DNA of 64,000 bases, taken from positions 49,584 through 113,583 of the forward strand of contig JARLHR010000210.1 in NCBI GenBank assembly GCA_031292145.1, given 5' to 3'. This document shows, one piece after another, positions 8,693 through 18,231 of this stretch. The stretch comes from Clostridium sp. GTDB taxonomy: Bacteria; Bacillota; Clostridia; Clostridiales; Clostridiaceae. The notes beneath the pieces are model-generated. The model ran no database searches. It saw only the letters and a program-made list of their open reading frames with translations, and was not told the origin of the DNA. The position numbers and the translations under genes were made by a program. How positions within the stretch are numbered: the stretch's first letter is position 1; each line of letters starts with the position of its first letter.

Positions 8693-11506
8693 TCACCCTA
8701 TCCATGCACCATTTGATCCTAATTGGTATCCATCTATTGTTGTATTAGTTATCATAGATCCATCTGCATTACAGTAGTACCAAGTTTCTCCGTCTTTTAT
8801 CCAACCTGTTGCCATATATCCATTGTTTCTCAAATAATACCAATTACCTCCATCCAATATCCATCCTGTTTTCATAACTCCATTTGTTAGAGATAAATAG
8901 ACCCATCCTATACTATCTTTTTGCCAGCCTACTTGTGGATCACCAGTTGCATTAACCATGTACCAATTAGTATCCACCTTAGCCCAACCTTGTGTTATAA
9001 TTTCAGTTGCTGGAATTTCAGAAGTTGATACAATATAAGTTGCATTTGCTTGAGTTGGTAAAATAATTGTATTAGCTCCTATAGTAACACCATCTGATAA
9101 TTTTATATACTTATCTAGTAAAGGCATATATTTATAGATTACTGCAGCTTTCCCATCTTCTTTATCTATAGGAATAATCGTTGCTAAACTTGATCCTTCT
9201 GCTGTTATAATTTCTCCTATATTCTTATCATTTTTAGTTATTGAAGTTATAGAAAGTTTATTTCCATCTGATGCCACTAGCTCCTTAGTTTGTTTAGCTA
9301 TTGCTCCTTCACCTAAAACTGTACTTACATTAGTTATCAAGTTTATTTCAATAGCTTTTGCTTCTTCTTTTGTTATATTGGCTATTACTACTGGCCTAGT
9401 ATATGGTATTTTAGGCACACCATTATTACTAATTGTTATACCATTATCATTAGATGTTGTACTTGAATTTGTGCTGGCTCCACTACTACCGCCAGATCCT
9501 CCGCCACCACCGCTAGAACTTCCGTTTGATGAAGAATTTGAATTTACATATAATTTAACTGCACTGCTTGTTGTTACATTCCCAATTTCATCTGTTACAA
9601 TGCAAAGATATTCGCCCTCATCGCTTTTTTCCACATTCTTTATAGTTATAGTTCCATCATTAGCTCCGCTTATGTCACCACCATCATTCAAATCTCTACT
9701 ATCTTTTTGCCATTGATAAGTAAGTAAACCTGATCCTGTTGCCTCTATGCTAAAACTTGCTGTCTTTCCTTTTATTACAGTTTGACTACTCGGTTGTTTT
9801 GTTATAGTAAGTGAGTTCGCATTCTCTGGTGCTGTTACTGTAATAATTGCAATTTCATGTTTGCTCGTATCAACTACTGATGTTGCTGTTATTCTTGCTT
9901 CTCCTGCACTCACTCCAGTTATAACTCCATTTTTATCCACGCTTACTATATTAGAGTTATCTGATTCCCATGTTACAGCTGCACCAGTTGTACTACTTGA
10001 ATTTATTGTTGCTATTAATACATCCGTTTCTCCCACTGTTAAGGTATCTGACGCTTTATTTAGGATTATTGATTCTGCATTATCTGTATCTGTTACAGTT
10101 ACAGTACATTCCGCAATTTTTCCCCCATCAACTGTTGTTGCTGTTATTACTGCTGTTCCTTTACTTACTCCAGTAACTTTTCCATTTGCATCTACTATTG
10201 CTATTGCTGCATTACTTGATTCCCATGTTACATTTTTATTTGTCGCATCACTTGGCAATACAGTTGCAGTTAGTGTTGATGTATCTCCTTTCGCTATATT
10301 TAAGCTTTTGGAATCTAAAGTCACTGACGTTACACTTACTGTTGATTTATAAACTGAAGCTATATCCTGATCTTTAAATGCACAATCCTGCCTATCATAC
10401 CACCCGTTGGTATCCCAAAGCATTGCACAATAGTTATATTCTTTTGCCAATGATACAACCGATTTAAAGAAATCAGCAGTACCTGTTTTTATTGTCTCAT
10501 CCGCCTTTCGCCTAGCAACTCCGTATTCACCAAAAATAACTCCATATCCTGCTTTCGTAAATTTTTGCATTTCCTCAAATTGTGATTTCATATAATTCCT
10601 ATCACTATCAGTACCCCAGCTATCCGAATATCCCCACGAGTTGTTCGTTTCATCAGCAATACAGAAAGCAGGCGGCGTGTAATAATGTACTGATACGATT
10701 AAATGATTTTGAATCACATCTGTCGGCATAACAAATCTATTATCACATGTGCTATCTATATCAGTATTATACCCAGCAATCAATAGATAACGTATTTTGT
10801 TATTCCCTCCAGAACCGCGAACAATATCAACAAATGCCTGATTAATTTCATTCACTTTTGCATAGCGTTGATCTAAAGTCAAACCTGTACCGAATGCATC
10901 ACCTAATTCCTCGTTAGCAGACTCAAAAATGAGGTGATCTGAATAATTTGCATAATGATTAACAATTTGTGTCCACATAGTCTTGTATTTGTTCATTGTT
11001 TCATTTCTAACTGCTTCATCATTAGAGCCAAAATTACTCCACCATCCGCCATCCCAATGGTCATTTATGATTGCATACATATTATTATCTAATACATAAC
11101 TAATAATTTGGTCAACTCTATCGAAATAAGATTGTGAAATAGTGTACTTACCATCTTTTGACATTAAATTTGACCATGCTACTGGAATGCGGACGGAATT
11201 AATGCCACTTGCTTTTAATCCATCTATCATCGCCTTGGTTGTTGTAGGCATCCCCCAAGCTTTTTCATAATCATAAGCAGTCGCATCAGCTGGTAACCAT
11301 GATGCCGTAGCCTCCATAGTATTGCCCAAATTCCATCCATATCCCATTTCTTGGGTTACTTCAATTGCAGTTTTTTCTGTCTGAGTTGTATTATTGATTG
11401 CTGCTTCAGTCTTCACTGTAGGAAATATCGCTATATACGTTAGTATTATTGCCACAACTAACATTTTAGCTAATGCTGATTGATATATATACTGTTTATT
11501 ATTCAT
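8693..11506 (-). CDS. Secreted GH5 endoglucanase with Big2, Ig-like and cell-wall-binding repeats
   Basis: Extracellular beta-glucanase, 937 aa. It begins with a signal peptide (hydrophobic core about residues 14-30, likely cleavage after TEAA). The GH5 catalytic domain spans about 45-385. It has GYGWNLGNT, NSVRIPVAW, His150 in INDHWDGG, the acid/base Glu199 in ESANEE, His-Tyr-Tyr at about 274-276 and the nucleophile Glu327 in VIFGEYG. Two Big2 domains (about 391-470 and 475-558) and an immunoglobulin-like domain (about 563-652) follow, then a Ser/Gly linker (about 653-685), an unassigned region, and four Trp/Gly-rich choline-binding-like repeats from about 838 (GWxKDGxxWYY style). The GWNLGNT and KAMIDGLKASG pattern suggests subfamily 4, which includes xyloglucanases. 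AAAGGAG precedes the ATG. Confidence 0.92.
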   Translation of the reverse strand: MNNKQYIYQSALAKMLVVAIILTYIAIFPTVKTEAAINNTTQTEKTAIEVTQEMGYGWNLGNTMEATASWLPADATAYDYEKAWGMPTTTKAMIDGLKASGINSVRIPVAWSNLMSKDGKYTISQSYFDRVDQIISYVLDNNMYAIINDHWDGGWWSNFGSNDEAVRNETMNKYKTMWTQIVNHYANYSDHLIFESANEELGDAFGTGLTLDQRYAKVNEINQAFVDIVRGSGGNNKIRYLLIAGYNTDIDSTCDNRFVMPTDVIQNHLIVSVHYYTPPAFCIADETNNSWGYSDSWGTDSDRNYMKSQFEEMQKFTKAGYGVIFGEYGVARRKADETIKTGTADFFKSVVSLAKEYNYCAMLWDTNGWYDRQDCAFKDQDIASVYKSTVSVTSVTLDSKSLNIAKGDTSTLTATVLPSDATNKNVTWESSNAAIAIVDANGKVTGVSKGTAVITATTVDGGKIAECTVTVTDTDNAESIILNKASDTLTVGETDVLIATINSSSTTGAAVTWESDNSNIVSVDKNGVITGVSAGEARITATSVVDTSKHEIAIITVTAPENANSLTITKQPSSQTVIKGKTASFSIEATGSGLLTYQWQKDSRDLNDGGDISGANDGTITIKNVEKSDEGEYLCIVTDEIGNVTTSSAVKLYVNSNSSSNGSSSGGGGGSGGSSGASTNSSTTSNDNGITISNNGVPKIPYTRPVVIANITKEEAKAIEINLITNVSTVLGEGAIAKQTKELVASDGNKLSITSITKNDKNIGEIITAEGSSLATIIPIDKEDGKAAVIYKYMPLLDKYIKLSDGVTIGANTIILPTQANATYIVSTSEIPATEIITQGWAKVDTNWYMVNATGDPQVGWQKDSIGWVYLSLTNGVMKTGWILDGGNWYYLRNNGYMATGWIKDGETWYYCNADGSMITNTTIDGYQLGSNGAWIG

Positions 11507-12200
11507 AGTGTTTTCTCCTTTACTTTTACATATTTATTTGTGAAAAAGCTTTAATGTGATTCTTTTAGGCACATTAAAATAAATAACAAGTCCAAAGTTT
11601 GCCATGAATATTTTTCATCAAGCAAGGAGGCAAATTGCCCTCAGGCGTTCCCATTTCGAGTATCCACGTTTTAGTTCTCTTACATAATCTTTGTCCAACT
11701 ACGTACCAACGACATAGTATTTATCAGGAGAATGTAAAGGTTTAAATTTGTATGTATGCTAAATGTATTTGAGAGTCTTTGAAGTTATATATTTAAAATA
11801 AAAAGATTAAGGTTAAAACTCAGATGGCTATTAATCTTATAAATTCCTTGTCATCTCCAATAAATCAAGGATATGTTTTGTGTGATAGTTATATAAAATT
11901 TATTATTTAATAGATTCATTTCGTTACTCATAATTATCTTAACTCCATTCCTTTACTGAATGCATAAAACATAATGAAATATTCCATTTCCATACCTTAA
12001 GTTGAGAATGTATGTATTTAAAATTTCTTTAAAAAAATTATATGTCTTTGCTATCTAAACGTATACTGTAAATATTTCACATACTTTACACTAATAATTA
12101 GTGAATTTTAGTTTTAACATTAATAATATAATTTTCTACATTTCGTAATTATTTAGCTAAGCATATTAATTAATTTGAGAATATAATTTTAGGCATAACA
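11507..12200. other. Non-coding upstream region of the GH5 gene with a decayed repeat
   Basis: About 690 bp without a credible gene. It begins with the GH5 leader. At about 11568-11690 there is a degenerate copy of the AGGCAC-ended repeat: the left end TTAGGCACATTAAAATAAATAACAAG is clear and the right end is not recognisable. The remaining AT-rich sequence should hold the GH5 promoter. I could not identify a convincing CcpA operator. Confidence 0.5.
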
Positions 12201-12236
12201 AATAGAGGTATTTAACTACTTAATACCTCTATTTCT
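12201..12236 (-). terminator. Intrinsic terminator of the GH74 gene
   Basis: Perfect hairpin AATAGAGGTATT...AATACCTCTATT just beyond the stop codon of the leftward GH74 gene. It separates GH74 from GH5 transcription. Confidence 0.75.
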
Positions 12237-12247
12237 ATACTTTATTC

Positions 12248-14686
12248 TCAGACTATATCTCCATATACTAATCCTCTCGTACCTGTTGCAACATAAATAC
12301 GCCCAAATACTCTTGGGTCTCCTGATATTGACCTAATATCACCATATTGATGCTTGTCATCATTGATTCTAATCCACGTAACCCCTTCATCATGTGACCT
12401 ATGGAATCCATACTCTCCTTTTATAGTTCCACTAGTATAAAGAGTTTTTATCTCACTTCCTTCAGCTGCTTTACCTAGACCAATTCTTTTTATAAAATCT
12501 TCTGCTTGTGATACTCTGTTCCCATTAAAAACATTACTTAAACTATCATAGGTAATTTTCCAAAGACCATGTTCCTGCATTGCCATCCATATAACTCCTT
12601 CTTTATATGACTCAACTCGAATCTCATAATCCTGCTCATAATCTATTCCAGCAAGGTTTACTTCCGGGAATCCCCATGGTGCTTTTACTTGATGAAAACT
12701 TAAGCCCTTATCGATACTTACATAAAATCCTGCTCCATTTATATTTACACTAAATCCGTAAAATATGTTTGAATTCACCCTATCAGACATAACCTTAAAA
12801 AGCAATTTATCATCTGAAAGAAGGTTACCATTTGCATCAAATACTTCAGTTTTTCTCCAAGTCTTTCCTAAATCCTGTGTATATACAAGTCTTGATGCAT
12901 AAATAGGATTGCCAAGTGACCAAAGAATAGTTTGTCCATCTGCTGATATAGATGTCCAGCCAGAAGTGACATTTGGCATCTTTAAATATTTAATTAATTT
13001 ATCTATATCTTCTGTAAGGCCAACTGGATCACTTAGTTGTTCCCAAGTAATGCCTTGATCAAAGGATGCTATAATCCCACCCTTTGTCTTTCCAGTCCAA
13101 TTTCCTCTTGGTGCAACCACTATAAGATTAGGATTACAATCTGGATAATCTGCATTCATAGCTGTTATCCATCTGTCTTTGTTGTGGTTTGCAAATGTAT
13201 TTTCTACTGGCTTATCAAGGTCAGTAAATACAAAGCCTCCATAATCACCAATAATGTCAATTAATTTAACATCACCTAAAGGTGGAGAATATATATTTAA
13301 GTGAACAGTTTCTTCCACTCCCTTATTACAGCATGCCCAAGTAACAGATTTATCTTCATCTGCTTTTGTCAAATCTTTTGTCATAAATATACCTGCACCT
13401 GTATTAAATAGGGCTATATTACTATCAAATGGATTTATTTTTAAATCAGACATCCAATGTATAAGCGAAATATTACCATTATATTCAGGTTTTTGATAAG
13501 AAACATTAAAATCAATCTTTCCTATACTAAGACCTGACATTATTGGCTTCCAAGTTAATCCATAATCTGTAGATCTATAGATAGTATCTGGTGCTGCCCC
13601 TATTGTAGAACATATTAAAGTTCCTTCAATTTGTGGATCTGCACTTATTCCTCCAATACCATAACCTAACCTTCTGCCAGGAGCTTTTGGATCATTATAA
13701 TTCGGTTCTATTATATTTTGAGGAGTAATATCTAAAGCTTCAAGCACTTCACCATTATTATCAAGCGCAAAACGATAAAGAGCACCGTCATAACATTTTC
13801 CCAAATCACAGCCATAAGTATTCCAATTTGACCATCCTATATTATATGCAGCATATGATATATATAAATATTTACCAATAAATTCTGCACGTTGGCCAAC
13901 ATACCCTGGATGATCATTTGGACCACCAATAATAGGTGAAGGTTCTCCTTTTAATTGCTTAAATGTTTCTCCTCCATCATTGCTTATATAAACACTTTGC
14001 CCACGAACATTATCATCAGGTGAGCCCTGCTCTCCATTTGTAGAGACTATAATCCTTCTTGAAGCACTGTTATTTTCACCACTAGATGAATCAATTTCTA
14101 CAAAGGCTATATTCCCTTCTGTTTCTTTGCCTGGATAGGCAACATTAAGTTTTGTCCATCTCTTACATCTATCTACTGTTTTCCATAGCCCATGCTTCAT
14201 AGTCCCCATGTATAAAATGTTTGAATTGTTTGGATCAACAACAAGTCTTTCTCCAGTGGATCTACCTGAAGCATTTCCATGAATTCCAGCTGTGTTTCCT
14301 TTTTCATCAATAATAGGTGTATCAAAGTATACAAAGTTAGCTCCATAATCATCGGAAAAAGCAATCTTATACGTCGGATAACTTCCAACCATTGAGTATA
14401 TATAACTAGGATTTTGTTTATCAAGAGCAATAGCTAGAGGATAAGTTTCCCAAACATTAGAATCTGTTACATGATCCACTAGTGATATCCAACATTCTTT
14501 ATTAAAATCGAATCTATAAATCCCCCCAATATCAGTTCTACAATACAAAATATTGGGTACTGAAGGGTGAAAGACAAAGCCTGTAACAAATCCACCTCCT
14601 GGTACTGAAATATGTTTATATATATATTTAATGCTTTCATTATGATTATTTGCATGTAAACAATTTTCTAATTTTTCATTAAGCAT
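12248..14686 (-). CDS. GH74 xyloglucanase-type glycoside hydrolase without signal peptide
   Basis: Beta-propeller hydrolase of family GH74, 812 aa. Members cut the glucan backbone of xyloglucan or its oligosaccharides. The N-terminal GGGFVTGFVFHPSVPNILYCRTDIGG is typical. The two conserved catalytic aspartates are visible as Asp52 in RTDIGG and Asp481 in IGDYGGFVF, a spacing that matches the family. Sialidase/BNR-like repeats (SxDxGxTWK) recur throughout. The sequence begins MLNEKLENCLHANN with AAAGGAGG upstream of the ATG. It has no hydrophobic leader, so the enzyme should be cytoplasmic, which is unusual for GH74. It is co-directional with GH31 121 bp upstream and probably shares its operon. 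Confidence 0.9.
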   Translation of the reverse strand: MLNEKLENCLHANNHNESIKYIYKHISVPGGGFVTGFVFHPSVPNILYCRTDIGGIYRFDFNKECWISLVDHVTDSNVWETYPLAIALDKQNPSYIYSMVGSYPTYKIAFSDDYGANFVYFDTPIIDEKGNTAGIHGNASGRSTGERLVVDPNNSNILYMGTMKHGLWKTVDRCKRWTKLNVAYPGKETEGNIAFVEIDSSSGENNSASRRIIVSTNGEQGSPDDNVRGQSVYISNDGGETFKQLKGEPSPIIGGPNDHPGYVGQRAEFIGKYLYISYAAYNIGWSNWNTYGCDLGKCYDGALYRFALDNNGEVLEALDITPQNIIEPNYNDPKAPGRRLGYGIGGISADPQIEGTLICSTIGAAPDTIYRSTDYGLTWKPIMSGLSIGKIDFNVSYQKPEYNGNISLIHWMSDLKINPFDSNIALFNTGAGIFMTKDLTKADEDKSVTWACCNKGVEETVHLNIYSPPLGDVKLIDIIGDYGGFVFTDLDKPVENTFANHNKDRWITAMNADYPDCNPNLIVVAPRGNWTGKTKGGIIASFDQGITWEQLSDPVGLTEDIDKLIKYLKMPNVTSGWTSISADGQTILWSLGNPIYASRLVYTQDLGKTWRKTEVFDANGNLLSDDKLLFKVMSDRVNSNIFYGFSVNINGAGFYVSIDKGLSFHQVKAPWGFPEVNLAGIDYEQDYEIRVESYKEGVIWMAMQEHGLWKITYDSLSNVFNGNRVSQAEDFIKRIGLGKAAEGSEIKTLYTSGTIKGEYGFHRSHDEGVTWIRINDDKHQYGDIRSISGDPRVFGRIYVATGTRGLVYGDIV

Positions 14687-14807
14687 AATATGCCTCCTTT
14701 ATTCTTAAATTTACTCAAAATTAGTTAAAATATCATGAACAAAAAAGATATAGCATATATACTTAGAATATCTAATTTTATTAATCTAACTAGTAAAACG
14801 CGTTATC

Positions 14808-16874
14808 TTAGTATATAGGATAATTCTTTTCTGCTCTTACAAATAGAGGAATCTCATCAATCTGTGCCTCAACATTGATTGTTTGTCCGCCTTCTATCAT
14901 TTCATTTGATTTTGCATTTCTCCAATGTTGATTTTTAGGAAGATACACTTCTCTACTTCTTTGGCCTAATTCAAATATAGGTGCTACTAAAATATCAGGA
15001 CCAAACATGTATTGTGTATCTGTAGTCCAACAATTAGAATCCTCAGGAAATTCATAAAACATAGTTCGCATAACTGGTGTTCCATTTTCATGAGCTTCTG
15101 CCATGCAACTTCTTATATATGGACGTAACCTTTCTCTCATTTCAATATAGCCTTTCATAATCTCATAGTTTTCCTCACCGTAACTCCAAATTTCATTAGG
15201 ACTTCCAGTCATCATTTGAGCTACACCATCAATAACTGCTTGTTCTGGTTCAATGTGAGGAACACGCTCTCCATGAAGGCGAAATACAGGTGAAAATACG
15301 CCAAAAGCAAACCAACGAAGTAATAATTCATGGAAGTTCTTATCTTCTACATATCCTCCTAAAAATCCTCCAATATCAGTTGTCCACCATGGAATACCAG
15401 CAATGCCCATGTTAAGTCCAATTTGTAATTGCTCTCTCATAGCTTTAAAGGTTGAAGAAACATCTCCCGACCATATAAGTGCACCATATCTTTGACTTCC
15501 AGCCCAAGCAGAACGTACCAGATTGCATATATTTTTCTGGCCTTCCGCTGTCATTCCATCATAATAGCCCTTAGCGTACATAGCAGGATATATGTTAGAG
15601 CATTGCAGCGCTGAGCCTTGATAATATCTATAAAGATCAAAGTCATAAGGTCCAAATTCTGGTTCAGCTTCATCTAACCAGAATATACGAACTCCCTTGT
15701 CATAATAATTCTTTTTACAAACCTGCCATACATAATCTCTTGCCTCAGGGTGTGTAGCATCAAAAAATACAGTTTCACCCATCCAATTCATATTTATATT
15801 CATTCCTCTATCAGCAGATATTAAATATCCTTCACTGGCCATTTTTGTATAATTCTCAGATCTACTATCAACAGTTGGCCATACAGAAACCATAAGTTCA
15901 ATACCAAGTTCTTTTAACTCAGCTATCATTGCATCAGGATTTGGCCAATCTCTTGGTTCAAATTTAAAATCTCCTTGCTTTGTCCAATGGAAAAAATCAA
16001 TTACAATAACATCAACCGGAATACCACGACGTTTATATTCTCTGGCTACATTAAGCAGTTCTTCCTGATTACGATATCTAAGCTTACATTGCCAAAATCC
16101 CAATCCATATTCAGGCATCATTGGAGCTTTTCCTACTACACTTGCATATTGCTCTTCTATCTGAGCAGGTGTTTTACCAGCTGTAATGAAATAATCCATC
16201 TTTTTTGTACTCTTTGCAACCCATTCAGTACGGTTTGTGCCAAAAGTCACTGTTCCAATAGCAGGGTTATTCCACAACAATCCATAACCACGGCTTGACA
16301 TCATAAAAGGTACACTTGCTTGACAATTACGATGTGCTAATTCTAAAGTAGCGCCCTTTTTATTTAAAATCTTTTCTTGGTATTGACCAAGTCCAAAGAT
16401 TTTCTCATCTTCGTATGCTTCAAAACGAAGTGTTAGCATATAATCGCTGGTACCAGTGATAGGTTTTAATTCTCTCCCCTCAATACGAAGTGGAACACAA
16501 TATCTATCAATACGATTTCTATCCCTCCAATACTCTTCAGTAAGTATTTTTCCATCGCTATTCTTAAAAGTAAGCCATTCCTCTCCATTGAAGGATGCAA
16601 TAATTTCTCCATTTTGGATTGAAGCTACTTGAGTCTTTTGAGCATGCTTCTCCTTATAAGCTTCCTTAATCCAAGGTTCAACTAATTCAACATCCTCTAT
16701 TACAATTTTAGCTGAAGAAACTTCTGGTGTATCAATTAGTGCCCAATCATTAGTATCCATAACTGCTTCTTTTGTCATACGAACACGTAATGAATTCTCT
16801 CCCCATGGTTCTATCCATATAGTCTCTGAACCTAATCTTCCAATTAAACGATTTCCATCTTTAATAAACTTCAT
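14808..16874 (-). CDS. GH31 alpha-xylosidase (YicI/XylS type)
   Basis: Cytoplasmic retaining alpha-glycosidase of family GH31, 688 aa with the start used here. It likely removes alpha-1,6-xylose from xyloglucan oligosaccharides. The catalytic nucleophile is Asp401 (FWLDEAEPE) and the acid/base is Asp471 (SGDVSSTF). GFWQCKLRYRNQEELL and VDVIVIDFFHW mark the barrel start. There is no signal peptide. I prefer the ATG at 16874 (MKFIKDGN), which has GGGAGG 8 bases upstream, over the ATG at 16889, which has none. It lies between GH74 and a divergent AraC regulator and forms with them a likely xyloglucan-use cluster. Alpha-glucosidase activity remains possible. Confidence 0.9.
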   Translation of the reverse strand: MKFIKDGNRLIGRLGSETIWIEPWGENSLRVRMTKEAVMDTNDWALIDTPEVSSAKIVIEDVELVEPWIKEAYKEKHAQKTQVASIQNGEIIASFNGEEWLTFKNSDGKILTEEYWRDRNRIDRYCVPLRIEGRELKPITGTSDYMLTLRFEAYEDEKIFGLGQYQEKILNKKGATLELAHRNCQASVPFMMSSRGYGLLWNNPAIGTVTFGTNRTEWVAKSTKKMDYFITAGKTPAQIEEQYASVVGKAPMMPEYGLGFWQCKLRYRNQEELLNVAREYKRRGIPVDVIVIDFFHWTKQGDFKFEPRDWPNPDAMIAELKELGIELMVSVWPTVDSRSENYTKMASEGYLISADRGMNINMNWMGETVFFDATHPEARDYVWQVCKKNYYDKGVRIFWLDEAEPEFGPYDFDLYRYYQGSALQCSNIYPAMYAKGYYDGMTAEGQKNICNLVRSAWAGSQRYGALIWSGDVSSTFKAMREQLQIGLNMGIAGIPWWTTDIGGFLGGYVEDKNFHELLLRWFAFGVFSPVFRLHGERVPHIEPEQAVIDGVAQMMTGSPNEIWSYGEENYEIMKGYIEMRERLRPYIRSCMAEAHENGTPVMRTMFYEFPEDSNCWTTDTQYMFGPDILVAPIFELGQRSREVYLPKNQHWRNAKSNEMIEGGQTINVEAQIDEIPLFVRAEKNYPIY

Positions 16875-17107
16875 TGTTAATCCTCCCATGCTTCATATTT
16901 TTTATATAACAACTTAAATTAATTTTATTCACTCTTATAAACTTTAGAAACCAAACATTTTAAATTAGCAGTTGCAGTTTTGTATACATTTCTTATAATT
17001 GTATTATATTAAGAATTTCTCCCGAATACTTTAAGTAAATTACTGATTACTAACACAATATTGTTAAAAATATATTTCTGATGATATAAATATAAAACAA
17101 ATCCATC
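16875..17107. promoter_or_regulatory. Divergent promoter region of the GH31 and AraC genes
   Basis: AT-rich intergenic region between the leftward GH31-GH74 genes and the rightward araC-type gene. It is the natural place for the regulator's operators. A near-palindrome ACACAATATTGT-like segment lies at about 17049-17064. No operator can be assigned by eye. Confidence 0.35.
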
Positions 17108-17157
17108 TTATTTCGACTGACCATCTCATAAGTTTAGATCTTAAATTGGATATCTAT
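17108..17157. repeat. Solo right end of a GATATCC-ended element
   Basis: About 50 bp matching the right terminus of the subfamily b elements: TTATTTCG, then CTCATAAGT, then TTGGATATC-TA. The rest of the element is missing. It ends about 16 bp before the araC ribosome binding site, so the transcription start of that gene probably lies within or upstream of the relic. Confidence 0.7.
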
Positions 17158-17184
17158 AAATCTTTAATGAAAAGGGGTAATAAA

Positions 17185-18063
17185 TTGAAATCAAAAATAT
17201 TACTGAAAGAGAAAGCTGTTCATGGAACAGCTCTAATACCTATTGCAATCCATCATCTATGCTATCCTACTAACATGGAAGAGTTTTTTTACTTACACTG
17301 GCATTACGAATTTGAATTTATTTGTGTAATAAAAGGAGCAATCATATACACAATTGAAGATGAAGATTATTGTGTTATGGCAGGAGAAGGCTTATTTGTT
17401 AATTCGAATCAGCTTCATTCTGCTAGATCTTATAATAAAATGCCATGTGAAGCCTGTGTGGTATTGTTCCATCCAAATCTATTCGACAACAATAAACAAG
17501 CTTCTGCATATTCAAAATTTGTTTATCCTATTTTAAATGGTGAAATAAAATTTGAGAATTATTTTGCATGCAAAGAAAAATGGCAGAAATCAGTTATGAA
17601 ATTAATTGAAGAAATAGATGCCTTAAGGAATGAAAATTTATCTGACAATGAATTATTATTAAAAAGCAAACTCTTTGAGCTATGGCATTTATGTTATAAA
17701 AATTCAGTAACTTTAACGCTTGAATGTAGAAAAAATAAAAACTATAAACTAGAAAGAATTCAGCCTGTTTTGAATTACATTCATGAAAATTACAAAGAAG
17801 AAATATCCTTAACAGCCTTAGCAAAAATCCTTCCTATGAGTGAAGGACAATTCTGCCACACTTTTAAGGAAGTCATGAATATATCACCCATTTCCTATGT
17901 TATACGCTACAGAATATTACAGAGCTGTACCTTACTCACTGAAACTGACTGGAAAATAGCTGACATCGCAAAAACTGTTGGCTTTAATAATATAAGCTAT
18001 TTCAATAGAGAATTCATAAAATCAATCAGATGCTCACCTAGTAGATATAGGGTTGAAAGATAA
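17185..18063 (+). CDS. AraC-family transcriptional regulator
   Basis: Sugar-responsive regulator, 292 aa from my chosen start. The N-terminal cupin-type sensor spans about 30-100 (YLHWHYEFEFICVIKGAI, then GEGLFVNSNQLHSA). The C-terminal double helix-turn-helix spans about 190-290 (ISLTALAKILPMSEGQFCHT and WKIADIAKTVGFNNISYFNR). The frame is open back to a TTG at 17146, but that codon lies inside a repeat remnant. The TTG at 17185 has AAAAGGGG 8 bases upstream and is preferred; the ATG at 17167 is the alternative. Its divergent position next to GH31-GH74 suggests that it activates them in response to a xyloglucan-derived sugar, which is inference. Confidence 0.9.
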   Translation: MKSKILLKEKAVHGTALIPIAIHHLCYPTNMEEFFYLHWHYEFEFICVIKGAIIYTIEDEDYCVMAGEGLFVNSNQLHSARSYNKMPCEACVVLFHPNLFDNNKQASAYSKFVYPILNGEIKFENYFACKEKWQKSVMKLIEEIDALRNENLSDNELLLKSKLFELWHLCYKNSVTLTLECRKNKNYKLERIQPVLNYIHENYKEEISLTALAKILPMSEGQFCHTFKEVMNISPISYVIRYRILQSCTLLTETDWKIADIAKTVGFNNISYFNREFIKSIRCSPSRYRVER

Positions 18064-18231
18064 TATGGCCGCTTAATATATTGTGCTAAATTAAAATTTG
18101 ATTGTATATTATTATTCTCATTGCAAATAATATGCTTATTATATTTTATTGTTGTAATGGTATTTTTTAATTTGTATACTATCTATATTTATGTAAGGCA
18201 CAACCAATAATGTACTGTAAAGGGGTTTAAT

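Noticed and set aside
9378-10377. Four open frames on the plus strand opposite the Big2 and linker regions of the GH5 gene
   Set aside because: Low-complexity Leu/Pro/Val-rich translations are antisense shadows of Thr/Ser/Gly-rich coding sequence.
14792-14808. AAAACGCGTTAT palindrome near the GH31 stop as a catabolite (cre) operator
   Set aside because: It matches LacI-type operators in its centre but not the full cre consensus and lies at the end of the gene rather than at a promoter.
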